Shown here: piece after piece, positions 1-7,169 of the stretch | How the letters are laid out: every line of letters starts with the position of its first letter | How positions within the stretch are numbered: the stretch's first letter is position 1 | Assembly (NCBI GenBank): GCA_020050175.1 | Contig: JAGVKY010000060.1 | Coordinates: 1 to 18,117, forward strand | Length of the DNA stretch: 18,117 nt | Origin: Parachlamydiales bacterium | Lineage (GTDB): Bacteria > Chlamydiota > Chlamydiia > Chlamydiales > JAJFMK01 | Reading direction: 5' to 3' | Program-made: the position numbers and the translations under genes | Notes under the pieces: generated by a model | Database searches by the model: none | Told to the model about the DNA's origin: nothing | What the model saw: only the letters and a program-made list of their open reading frames with translations

Positions 1-51
1 ATATTATTTAAAGGCCTAGAATCGGACTGGATAACGAATTTTAAGGAATAA
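1..51 (+). CDS. 3' end of an upstream gene (partial)
   Basis: Frame 1 is open from the first base to a TAA at 49-51, giving 16 residues ending in LESDWITNFKE, while the other two forward frames stop within 18 bases. The residues look protein-like, but the fragment is too short to assign to any family. It may be the C-terminus of a gene that starts left of the window. If so, the palindromic element at 89-243 lies directly downstream of it and could end its transcript. Random open sequence of this length is common, so confidence is low. Confidence 0.35.
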   Translation: MLFKGLESDWITNFKE

Positions 52-88
52 GTTGTCGGAGAAAACGCAAATGACTTGACTAATTCAC

Positions 89-243
89 ATAGCAGGATAC
101 GCCGCTGACGTGGCTACAGGATTCGGCCCTGAGGGCCGGCAGAATTTTCTTCGGACGCAACCTTTCTACTGCCGCAGGGAATCCTGCCGCACCGTCAGGT
201 GCGACCCTGTAGTCACGTTAGCGGCGTATCCTGCTATTTTTTT
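89..243 (+). ncRNA. Large cloverleaf-like palindromic element, structured RNA or MITE
   Basis: Two 32-base arms (89-120 and 206-237) are inverted copies of each other with 30 of 32 Watson-Crick pairs. Both exceptions are G in the left arm opposite T in the right arm, so they form G-U wobbles in plus-strand RNA and A-C mismatches in minus-strand RNA. The enclosed 85 bases hold three further hairpins: 124-129/133-138 (loop TGA), 174-178/183-187 (loop GAAT) and 188-193/198-203 (loop GTCA). A run of seven T (237-243) follows the right arm, as in an intrinsic terminator. The ends read TAGCAGG and CCTGCTA, so a TA lies at each end, as expected of a Tc1/IS630-type MITE. The sequence does not resemble RNase P RNA, tmRNA, SRP RNA or 6S RNA as I know them. 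Class unknown; strand inferred from the wobbles and T run. Confidence 0.6.
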
Positions 244-452
244 AATCTTTTCAATCCAGTTTAGTCGATGGCTTGTGGCAAAGGTATTAGAGGGATTTTA
301 GAGTCATCACAATCCAAAATAAGTTCCCTTTTCAAATTGAGTGCATCCATCAACTCAAGCTGCACCAAGAAAGTGACTTACAAGATCGAGTCATTTAACA
401 AACGAGGAATCAGAAGTCGGCCTGTCATCCGAAGAATAGGCTAGATAAGTTG
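244..452. other. Intergenic stretch without a convincing gene
   Basis: About 210 bases separate the palindromic element from the terminator at 453. Two small open frames are present. A plus-strand ORF (268-444, 58 residues) is basic and Ser-rich with no ribosome site. A minus-strand ORF (ATG at 350, stop at 261-263, 29 residues) encodes a fragment containing ELILDCDDSKIPLIPLP, which reads more like real protein but also lacks a clear ribosome site. The second could be a gene remnant. I see no tRNA, no repeat array and no strong promoter. Confidence 0.4.
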
Positions 453-486
453 GATAAAAAGTTGCTGGATCCAGCGACTTTTTATC
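453..486. terminator. Bidirectional intrinsic terminator
   Basis: A 16-bp stem (453-468 with 471-486, one G-T wobble) closes on a centre reading GGATCC. The stem is flanked internally by A5 on the left and T5 on the right, so both strands carry a U-tract hairpin. On the minus strand it begins 7 bases after the TAA of the CPBP protease gene, whose transcript it should end. On the plus strand it would stop any transcript coming from the 1-450 region. Confidence 0.8.
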
Positions 487-492
487 AGAATT

Positions 493-1305
493 TTAGTAGA
501 CCGCATGAAGGATGATATCAGTGATCAAATGGGCTAAAGAAGCTGCCCAAAAACCGTTGCGAAAGAAGAGCCATCCAAAGGCAACCCCTGCCAAGATATT
601 CAGAATTAAAATACGGAGAATATCGACAAAAGTGACAAGGCCAATTGCCACACCTGCCGGTAAATGGCCGATGGCAAAAGTTAGAGCCGACAAACTAATA
701 GCTGCTCCCATCAATTTGTTTCTTGTCCATGGCTCTCCTTTAAATATCAAAGAGAGAACCCAATAGAACATCGGAAGGAGAAAAATACGGGCTAAAATTT
801 CCTCATTGATGGCCCCGTAAAGAGAAGAAAGAGCGCCTGCCCAACGGGGTAGAGAAGGTAAGTGAGAGTTGAAGGAAGAAAAAAGGAGCGCATCGAGGTA
901 GTGCAATCCAAATCCCAAAACGAGACCAACAACAACCGCTGGTAACACTGTTTGCTGCAGCCAGTTACCTGTCTTGAAAGGGTCAAGATCAATTCTCTTA
1001 AGGAAAATGTAACCAATCAACAACAAAATCCCATTCAAAATAGCCACTTGAAGAGTTCCGAATAGAAAGAAGGAGAGGAAAGAGATCTCTTCAGGAATCA
1101 ACCCTAAATAGGAGATATAGGGTAGTACCGACCAATACCCCAAAATTGAGAGTGCCCATAAGATAAAAAAGGGATAGCGCTGAACAGTGCTGCCAAAGGA
1201 ATCTCCACTCGCCTCCAATTCAGCTGAGCTTGTCACTGGATCTTCATTCTCTACAGGAGTACTTTCCATAGAATTTTCTCCGTTTCCAACAGGTTTACTT
1301 TCCAC
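493..1305 (-). CDS. CPBP-family intramembrane metalloprotease
   Basis: Polytopic membrane protein of 270 residues with the CPBP (Abi/CAAX prenyl protease 2-like) signatures: Glu-Glu-x-x-x-Arg at E168, E169 and R173 (NEEILARIF), F-x-x-x-His at F210-H214 (FAIGHLP), and a last His/Asp helix at H259 and D263 (SLAHLITDII). In the family these residues bind a metal and hydrolyse peptide bonds within the membrane; substrates here are unknown. About 45 polar residues precede the first membrane segment. They contain a diverged tandem duplication, MESKPVGNGENS followed by MESTPVENEDPV. I chose the GTG at 1305 because GGGGAGAG stands 5 bases upstream; the next in-frame start is Met13 inside the repeat. 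A TTGACT (minus strand, 1346-1351) in the divergent intergenic region is a possible -35 element, but the matching -10 is poor. The gene runs divergently from the rhodanese-MBL gene and ends at the terminator at 453-486. Confidence 0.85.
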   Translation of the reverse strand: MESKPVGNGENSMESTPVENEDPVTSSAELEASGDSFGSTVQRYPFFILWALSILGYWSVLPYISYLGLIPEEISFLSFFLFGTLQVAILNGILLLIGYIFLKRIDLDPFKTGNWLQQTVLPAVVVGLVLGFGLHYLDALLFSSFNSHLPSLPRWAGALSSLYGAINEEILARIFLLPMFYWVLSLIFKGEPWTRNKLMGAAISLSALTFAIGHLPAGVAIGLVTFVDILRILILNILAGVAFGWLFFRNGFWAASLAHLITDIILHAVY

Positions 1306-1365
1306 TGCATCTCTCCCCAGAAATTGCTACATGCAAAATGCCTAAAGTCAAGCTATGATGACCTT

Positions 1366-2478
1366 ATGAATCCTTACTCTGTAGATGCCTTTAAAAAAGA
1401 GATTGATCAAGGAAAATCTCTTTTCTTGCTCGATATCCGTGGCCTAGAAGATTTTAAAAAAGGTCATATCGAAGCAAAAAACCTCACCACTCACAATCTC
1501 CCCTATGCCGATTGGCCCACCTTAGAAAAGACTCAAATAGAGGCCCTTCTCCCTAAGGATCAGGAGATAGTTGTTGTTTGTTATCGAGGGCGAACATCCG
1601 CCATAGCTACTGCAGATCTTGAAAAACTGGGTTACCGGGCAAACTCTCTCCAGGGAGGGATGCAGGCATGGGACAGTTACTATAGTGAAACTCCAATCCT
1701 TGTTTCGCCAGAACTTTCCATTTATCAGATCACCCGTGTCGCAAAGGGATGCCTAAGTTACTTGATGACCTCAGGGAAAGAGGGGGTGTTAATCGATCCA
1801 ACGCGCCACCTCCAAACCTACCTTAACCTGATCGAAAAACTTGGAGTAAGGCTTAAGGCTATTATCGATAGCCATGCCCATGCAGATCATTTGAGCGGCG
1901 GAAAGGAGCTCTCTAAAAAATTAGAAGTCCCCTACTTCCTTCACCCTTACGATGCTATCCATCCGAAAGATCTTCTCCCAGCTACCTTTTCTTATAACAT
2001 CCTTTCTAAAGAGCCTATTCTCATAGGGAAGAATAAGTTAGAAATTCTTCACGTCCCAGGGCATACCCTCGGCAATTCAGCTTTTCTTCTGAATAACCAT
2101 TACTTTTTTTCAGGCGACAGTCTCTTTATCGACTCTATAGCTCGTCCCGATCTAGGTGAAAGAACGAAAGAATGGGCTGCCTTGCATTATCACTCCTTGA
2201 GAGCTCTCTGGCACTTACCCGACGAGGTCACTGTTCTCCCCGGCCATTTTTACCAACAATCCACAACTAAAACGATTGGCGAATTGAAAATTTTCAATGA
2301 GGGATTTATTCAATCACAAAATTCTTTAGAAGAATTTACCGATTATATTTTAAAACATCTTCCGGAACACCCTGCTGAGTACCCCGAGATAAAAAGAGGC
2401 AATCTTGGCCTTATTTCTGTCACGGAAGAAGAGGCTAACCGTTTAGAGCAGGGGAAAAACGCCTGTGCTATTACCTAA
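1366..2478 (+). CDS. Rhodanese/MBL-fold protein, persulfide dioxygenase-like
   Basis: Protein of 370 residues in two domains. Residues 1-110 are a rhodanese domain with LLDIRG and the active-site loop CYRGRTS (Cys72). Residues about 115-340 are a metallo-beta-lactamase fold with HAHADH (H170, H172, D174, H175), VPGHTLGN (H233), SGDSLF (D251) and PGH (H294). The pattern, including IARPDLGE after the GD motif, fits the ETHE1/persulfide dioxygenase-like branch, which oxidises glutathione or protein persulfides in sulfide detoxification. The rhodanese would move sulfane sulfur to or from the same substrates. Known fusions such as CstB carry the rhodanese behind the MBL domain; here it is in front. 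I chose the ATG at 1366 because the frame upstream opens only from a TTG at 1324 and the added residues do not look rhodanese-like. No ribosome site precedes it, and a TATGAT ends 6 bases before the ATG, so a leaderless mRNA is possible. The cytoplasmic location is inferred. Confidence 0.85.
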   Translation: MNPYSVDAFKKEIDQGKSLFLLDIRGLEDFKKGHIEAKNLTTHNLPYADWPTLEKTQIEALLPKDQEIVVVCYRGRTSAIATADLEKLGYRANSLQGGMQAWDSYYSETPILVSPELSIYQITRVAKGCLSYLMTSGKEGVLIDPTRHLQTYLNLIEKLGVRLKAIIDSHAHADHLSGGKELSKKLEVPYFLHPYDAIHPKDLLPATFSYNILSKEPILIGKNKLEILHVPGHTLGNSAFLLNNHYFFSGDSLFIDSIARPDLGERTKEWAALHYHSLRALWHLPDEVTVLPGHFYQQSTTKTIGELKIFNEGFIQSQNSLEEFTDYILKHLPEHPAEYPEIKRGNLGLISVTEEEANRLEQGKNACAIT

Positions 2479-2579
2479 TTTTATTTAAAATTGGAAACTC
2501 CTCTCCAAATTATCTATTTTTTGTTTAAGATTAGAACAATCTATCCAGAAATAATTATTTTGGTAAAGGAAAGTTTCTT

Positions 2580-3683
2580 ATGTTTTTAATCAATCTACTT
2601 TCAACACTTTTATTAAACCTTCATTTCACAACTTCTTTTTTTCCTTATGCACAAGAAACGGGGCATAATGTCCTCTTTTCTCCCTTGAGTTTACAACAAG
2701 GGCTAGGGATGGTAGCGGAAGTCGCTGAGGGAGAAACTAAGCAAGAAATCTTAGAGACTCTTTGCCTTTCTCCTGATGACGCTGCAAGAAGGCTTAATTC
2801 CAAAAAGATTTTGGAAAATTTGAATCAAAAAAAGTCGCTCACCTTAGCAAACGGAGCGTGGCTCTCTTCTGATTTTATCTTTACTCCTTTAGAAACAGAG
2901 CTCATCTCTTTTTACGAAGCCTCTCTTCATGCAGCTGATTTCAAAGAATCTCAAGAAGAAACAAGAGAAGAAATCAATGCCTGGGTTAACTCTAAAACCA
3001 AGATCCCTGAACTACTTCCTGAAGGATCAATCGATCCATTTACAAAGCTTGTCCTAGTTAATACGCTCTATCTAAAAGCTCCTTGGGCCCATTCCTTTGA
3101 TCCAAAAATGGGTTTTGAAGCCCCTTTTTATGGACTTGAAAAATCCCTTCGCCCCATCCCTTTCATGAGGAAATTGGCTCCCTACGGATATTTAGAAGAA
3201 TCAAATTATTCCGTTATTGAGATGCCCTTTAAGGAAGATCTGTCCCTCTTTGTGGTTCTGCCGAAGGAAGGGGTTTTTCTCAAAGAAGTTGAAAGTAAGC
3301 TAACCACTCGACTTTTACAGCATTGGTTAGAAGATATAGAGACCGAGTCTCTAGACCTAAGCTTGCCGAAATTTAAAGTGGCCACTTCGCTACCCGCTAA
3401 AGAGCTCTTTCAAAAAATGGGGATGAAACTTCCTTTTGATCGTCATAAGGCTCAATTTGGCTTAGGAGAAGGTGTTGTGATCACCGACATCTTGCATCAG
3501 GCTGTGTTTGAAGTGGATGAATGGGGCGGCACTGGCTCTGCAGCAACTGGCGTCGTGATTGGAGTGACTTGCATCCCTCTCTCCAAGCAAGTTGTTGTCA
3601 ATCGACCATTCCTCATTTTTGTAGCTGACAAAACAACCCAAACAATCCTTTTTGCCGGGAGAATTTTACAACCAAAGATTTAG
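2580..3683 (+). CDS. Serpin (serine protease inhibitor family)
   Basis: Protein of 367 residues with the full serpin fold: NVLFSPLSLQ after helix A, LVNTLYLKAPW in the s3A/breach region, FMRK, and the C-terminal NRPFLIFVAD (341-350) and LFAGRILQP. The reactive-centre hinge reads GTGSAATG from residue 317, with small residues at P12-P9 as in inhibitory serpins. Alignment to alpha-1-antitrypsin puts P1 at Cys331 or Ile332 (TCIPLS); the exact site is uncertain because the hinge has one extra residue (DEWGGT rather than DEKGT). The first 20 residues are hydrophobic (FLINLLSTLLLNL) and merge with helix A, so export is likely but no clean signal cleavage site is visible. A ribosome site AAAGGA stands about 9 bases before the ATG. 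The gene overlaps the convergent channel-like gene by 4 bases at their stops. In an intracellular bacterium it may block host or amoebal proteases; that role is an inference. Confidence 0.9.
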   Translation: MFLINLLSTLLLNLHFTTSFFPYAQETGHNVLFSPLSLQQGLGMVAEVAEGETKQEILETLCLSPDDAARRLNSKKILENLNQKKSLTLANGAWLSSDFIFTPLETELISFYEASLHAADFKESQEETREEINAWVNSKTKIPELLPEGSIDPFTKLVLVNTLYLKAPWAHSFDPKMGFEAPFYGLEKSLRPIPFMRKLAPYGYLEESNYSVIEMPFKEDLSLFVVLPKEGVFLKEVESKLTTRLLQHWLEDIETESLDLSLPKFKVATSLPAKELFQKMGMKLPFDRHKAQFGLGEGVVITDILHQAVFEVDEWGGTGSAATGVVIGVTCIPLSKQVVVNRPFLIFVADKTTQTILFAGRILQPKI

Positions 3684-4054
3684 TGGGTAGTTTTCTTTTG
3701 CTTAACCTGTCCTCTTTCGAGTTCTTCAATATGAAATTTGTGAAAAAGTCGATGGAAGACAGGGATTAAGATAAAACCGATCACGACGAGAAAGATGATA
3801 CCGCTAAAGAGGGCATAACTCCCTGCAAAGATCTTTCCTTCATCGGTTTGCAAAGTATCAACTGGCCCCATTCCGGATAGAATCATGACCGCATTGACAT
3901 AGGCGTCGACCCAACCCATCTTTTCAAAATAGGCATAGCCTGCCATTCCCAATCCTAAAGAGAATAAAATGATAGCGGTTCCAATCGCCAAGTTGCGCGT
4001 TAACTTTTTATAAAAAATTCGCCGAAGATGAGATGGAGCAAGATCATCATTCAT
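3680..4054 (-). CDS. Small two-TM ion-channel-like membrane protein
   Basis: Protein of 124 residues with two hydrophobic helices (about 22-42 and 75-100) separated by a re-entrant-looking segment, WVDAYVNAVMILSGMGPVD. The layout of an acidic residue before a short pore-like helix, a Gly-rich loop, then GKIFAGSYALFSG entering the second helix matches the two-TM potassium channel module (Ion_trans_2). However, the loop is SGMGPV (60-65) instead of the potassium filter TVGYG. Similar short proteins are sometimes annotated as two-pore potassium channel family; real conduction and selectivity are unproven. A charged C-terminal tail (HKFHIEELERGQVKQKK) would lie in the cytoplasm. The ATG at 4054 has AAGGTGAAGGA directly upstream. 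Its TAA shares two bases with the serpin TAG on the other strand. It lies downstream of the carbon operon but behind the terminator at 4088-4112, so it probably has its own promoter. Confidence 0.65.
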   Translation of the reverse strand: MNDDLAPSHLRRIFYKKLTRNLAIGTAIILFSLGLGMAGYAYFEKMGWVDAYVNAVMILSGMGPVDTLQTDEGKIFAGSYALFSGIIFLVVIGFILIPVFHRLFHKFHIEELERGQVKQKKTTH

Positions 4055-4087
4055 TCCTTCACCTTACTTAAAATTTTATTTATTGAT

Positions 4088-4112
4088 TAAACGCAAAACT
4101 TCTTTGCGTTTA
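4088..4112 (-). terminator. Hairpin after the five-gene carbon operon
   Basis: A 10-bp perfect stem built on AAACGCAAA (4089-4097) and TTTGCGTTT (4103-4111), plus the pair 4088/4112, closes a 5-base loop. It lies 17 bases past the stop of the HAD gene on the minus strand and separates the operon from the channel-like gene. The U tract is only the T3 at the stem end followed by AATCAAT, so termination strength is uncertain. Confidence 0.6.
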
Positions 4113-4128
4113 GCTTTCTTAGCATACC

Positions 4129-4740
4129 CTAAGCGGGTGCAAAGAAATGGACTATTTTGTCTTGAGTAGAGGCAAAATCTTTGTGGTGCAAACCTTTGAT
4201 GCCGAGCGATTCCGCAATCTGAACAAACATTTCACGGTCTTCGATATAGAGCACCTCTTCTGGGGAGGCTTGGGAAAAATCCAGAGCTAAGCGGTAGATT
4301 TCATCGTCAGGTTTCCTTAGATGAACAAAGCAGGAAGAGACAAAAAAATCGATGATCGTCCCTAGTTTAAACTCTTTGATGCGATGGACATTCAGCTCTT
4401 TTGCCTCATTATTAACTGCCACAACCTTCAAATGGTGTTTCTTTTTAACACTCTGGATCAACTCTAACATCTCAGGGTAGGGTGACGACTGCTCCATCAT
4501 GAACTTTTGGAATTCCTCCTGAGAAAAAGATCTCTTCTCATAGAAGACCACCCTCTTTAGGTATTCTTCTAATGAGATCTTTCCTATCTCAAATGTATCA
4601 AAAGTTAAGCGGTGCCTCGATTCCATCTCCTCTAAATTAAGCCCAAATTTTTTTGAGGCGAGGCTGCGATCCTCACGATCCCAACCATTCGTCAAGAGAA
4701 CGCCGCCAATGTCTACAAAAAGGGTCGTTATTTTTGCCAT
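4129..4740 (-). CDS. HAD-family phosphatase, YihX-like
   Basis: Protein of 203 residues with the HAD subfamily IA layout. Motif I is FVDIGGVLL, with nucleophile Asp10 and Gly in place of the usual second Asp, as in YihX and the epoxide hydrolase N-terminal domain (DxGxV). A helical cap follows (about 20-90). Motif II is VVAVNNEA, where Asn110 stands at the usual Ser/Thr; motif III is Lys143 in LRKPDDEIY; motif IV is YIEDRE (Glu167, Asp168). E. coli YihX hydrolyses glucose-1-phosphate, and this gene is the last of an operon containing glycogen phosphorylase and phosphoglucomutase. A sugar-phosphate substrate is therefore a reasonable inference, but the Asn in motif II may change activity. The ATG at 4740 lies inside the last codons of glgP (13-base overlap) with AGAGGAG about 11 bases upstream, pointing to coupled translation. 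Confidence 0.8.
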   Translation of the reverse strand: MAKITTLFVDIGGVLLTNGWDREDRSLASKKFGLNLEEMESRHRLTFDTFEIGKISLEEYLKRVVFYEKRSFSQEEFQKFMMEQSSPYPEMLELIQSVKKKHHLKVVAVNNEAKELNVHRIKEFKLGTIIDFFVSSCFVHLRKPDDEIYRLALDFSQASPEEVLYIEDREMFVQIAESLGIKGLHHKDFASTQDKIVHFFAPA

Positions 4741-7169
4741 AAAATCTGCCGCTCCTCTAAGGGGACATTAACACCGTGAAAAAAGGGGATGACTCGCGGA
4801 GTATAATCATTTGTGGGTCGACTGCTTGCGGTACTTGCTTGGTAAACATGAAGATCCGGAAAAGTTTTCATGAGTTTCATATCAACCAAGGAGCCCTCAG
4901 CATAAAGCTGGACCTTGACCGCTTTTGGATCAAGACCATCGAGATAGACCTGGATCTCAAATTCATGCCGATCCCCTTTTGTCTCCACTTTAAAAGTTCC
5001 AAAGCGGAGTTTATCCCAATTATCAGCCAGCTCCTTTTGCCATTGAACAACCTCCATTCCGTTTCTTTCTTGATAGGCTGCAGCTTGCGGGAGATAATAT
5101 TTTTCGGTGTATTCACGAACTGAGCGGTTGGACGAATATTGGGGAGTCAATTGGGCCATGCTTTCTCGCATCCGCTTGATCCATGCTGTTGGGATCCCCT
5201 CGTTATTCCGATCATAAAACTCAGGAATCACTTTCTTTTCTAAAAGGTCGTAGAGTTCATTTGCCTCGAATGCATCATAGGCGGCTTCATCATGATGCTC
5301 TTGTCCATCCCCTAATGCCCACCCTACTTCCGGAGAATAGGCCTCTGCCCACCAACCATCTAATTCAGAAAGATTGATCCCTCCATTCACGAGGACCTTC
5401 ATACCGCTTGTTCCACAAGCTTCCATGGGCCTCCTAGGTGTATTAATCCAAACATCGACCCCTTGCACCATTTGTTCGGTCAAAAGAATATCGTAATCGC
5501 TTAAGAAGGCGATGTGATGATGTTGGCGGCCAGTGATAAAACGCATCCATTCTCGGATTAATGCCTGACCTGGTTCATCAGCTGGATGAGCTTTTCCGGC
5601 AAGAATGAGCTGAACCGGACGTTGAGGATTCGTCAGGATTTGAAAAAGTCTTTCGGGGTTATGAAGAAGGAGATTAGGTCGCTTATAGGTGGCAAAACGT
5701 CTGGCAAAGCCGAGCGTCAATATAGACGGGTCAAAAATGTGCTTTGCCTTTTCAATATCTTCTAGAGGAGCCCCTCGGGCAGCTAATTGGTTGCATAACC
5801 GTTTCCGCACATATTCAACTAAAGTATTTCGTTCTTTATTCCGCATCTCCCACAATTTTTCGTCAGAAACTTTTCGGATCTCCTCTTCTAAACACTCTGT
5901 TGGGCTATGCCACCGCTGCTTTCCACAAGTGTCTGTCCAGACTTTATCCGATTCGCTTGAATCCCAACTTGGCGTGTGCACTCCATTCGTCACATACCCA
6001 ATAGGCACTTCCTCTTGCGGCCAACGGGGGAAAAGGGGTTCAAAAATCTGACGGCTTACCTTGCCATGAAGCTTGCTCACACCATTTACAGCCCCGCTCC
6101 CTCGAATGGCGAGATAGGCCATATTAAAGGGTTCTTTCGCATCTCCGGGGTTAAGACGGCCTAGGGCCATTAAATCATGAAGCGAGATGGAGAGAAGTTT
6201 CTCGGCATAAACTCCAAGATATTGTTCGATTAGATCGGGTGGAAATCGATCAAAACCTGCTGGAACTGGCGTATGTGTGGTAAAAAGGTTCCCAGCTCTT
6301 GTCTTGGTCAAGGCTGTATGAAAAGGAAGACCTGACTCTTTCATAAAACAACGCGCCCTTTCAAGAACCGCAAAAGCTGCATGTCCTTCATTCAGATGGC
6401 ACACTTCGGGCTTGATATGAAGAGCTTCAAGGAGTCTCCACCCCCCAATTCCAAGAACAAGTTCCTGCTTTAAGCGAAGTTCAGTCCCCCCTCCATAGAG
6501 TTCACTTGTAATCCCTCTGTGGGGAGGGTAGTTAACGGGATCATTGCTATCCAAAAGATAAAGTTTGACTCTACCAACCTTGACCTCCCAAGCTCGCAAC
6601 CAGATGGTCCAACCTGGGAGAGCCACTTCTAAGCGAAGCCATTCTCCATCAGCTCTCCTTAAGGGTTTGATAGGGAGCTGTCCAGGGTCATTGTAAGGAT
6701 AAAAAGCTTGTTGATTCCCCCATTTGTCGATCAGCTGTCGAAAATAGCCTTGTTGGTAAAGCAAGCCAACGCCCACAACAGGAACGCCTAAATCGCTCGC
6801 TGCTTTGAGCTGATCGCCTGCCACATTGCCAAGCCCTCCCGAATAGATCGGAAGGGACTCGCTCAACATAAATTCCATGCAGAAGTAGGCGACAGTAGAA
6901 AGAGGAGATTTGGGATATTGTTTTTTAAACCATGGAATCACTTGAGCTTTTTCTCGGTAAGCTTTTAGTAATTCCTCAAAATCGCTATGACAATCGGGTT
7001 CTGCCAGGATTTTCTCTAATTTATCTTTGGAAATAGTTTGCAAAATAACCCATGGATTATGAGTCAGGTCCCATAAGCTGGGATCTATCTTTTTCCATAA
7101 TTTGTCGGCGTTATGATGGCTGGACCAGTAGACGTCGAGAGCAAATGACTTTAAGTCATCGATGTTCAT
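4728..7169 (-). CDS. glgP: Alpha-glucan phosphorylase, GT35 family
   Basis: Protein of 813 residues that releases glucose-1-phosphate from alpha-1,4-glucans using pyridoxal phosphate. EACGTSGMK carries the PLP lysine (Lys591). Other family blocks seen are YFCMEFMLSESLPIYSGGLG, HLNEGHAAF, TTHTPVPAGFDRF, YVTNGVHTPSW, LGFARRFATYKR and NLSELDGWW. The short N-terminus starting LKSFALDVYWSSHHNADKLW is typical of the alternative alpha-glucan phosphorylase class (TIGR02094-like) rather than the classical E. coli/muscle type. The sequence upstream opens from a TTG at 7187, but I chose the ATG at 7169 because GGAGAGG stands 6 bases before it. The start overlaps the pgm stop by 14 bases and the end overlaps the HAD start by 13. 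It is the fourth gene of the operon. Its product is the substrate of the pgm gene directly upstream. Confidence 0.95.
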   Translation of the reverse strand: MNIDDLKSFALDVYWSSHHNADKLWKKIDPSLWDLTHNPWVILQTISKDKLEKILAEPDCHSDFEELLKAYREKAQVIPWFKKQYPKSPLSTVAYFCMEFMLSESLPIYSGGLGNVAGDQLKAASDLGVPVVGVGLLYQQGYFRQLIDKWGNQQAFYPYNDPGQLPIKPLRRADGEWLRLEVALPGWTIWLRAWEVKVGRVKLYLLDSNDPVNYPPHRGITSELYGGGTELRLKQELVLGIGGWRLLEALHIKPEVCHLNEGHAAFAVLERARCFMKESGLPFHTALTKTRAGNLFTTHTPVPAGFDRFPPDLIEQYLGVYAEKLLSISLHDLMALGRLNPGDAKEPFNMAYLAIRGSGAVNGVSKLHGKVSRQIFEPLFPRWPQEEVPIGYVTNGVHTPSWDSSESDKVWTDTCGKQRWHSPTECLEEEIRKVSDEKLWEMRNKERNTLVEYVRKRLCNQLAARGAPLEDIEKAKHIFDPSILTLGFARRFATYKRPNLLLHNPERLFQILTNPQRPVQLILAGKAHPADEPGQALIREWMRFITGRQHHHIAFLSDYDILLTEQMVQGVDVWINTPRRPMEACGTSGMKVLVNGGINLSELDGWWAEAYSPEVGWALGDGQEHHDEAAYDAFEANELYDLLEKKVIPEFYDRNNEGIPTAWIKRMRESMAQLTPQYSSNRSVREYTEKYYLPQAAAYQERNGMEVVQWQKELADNWDKLRFGTFKVETKGDRHEFEIQVYLDGLDPKAVKVQLYAEGSLVDMKLMKTFPDLHVYQASTASSRPTNDYTPRVIPFFHGVNVPLEERQILWQK

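Noticed and set aside
110..301. Plus-strand 63-residue ORF across the palindromic element
   Set aside because: It runs through the hairpins, has no ribosome site, and its Cys/Arg-rich sequence follows from the palindrome rather than a protein family.
268..444. Plus-strand 58-residue ORF
   Set aside because: No ribosome site or promoter, basic low-complexity composition, and no family resemblance.
1324..1365. Earlier TTG start for the rhodanese-MBL protein
   Set aside because: The 14 added residues do not resemble a rhodanese N-terminus and no ribosome site precedes the TTG.
4776..5123. Plus-strand ORFs inside glgP, pgm, tal and tkt, for example 115 residues here
   Set aside because: They lie antisense to strongly supported genes, have no ribosome sites or family features, and are coding shadows.
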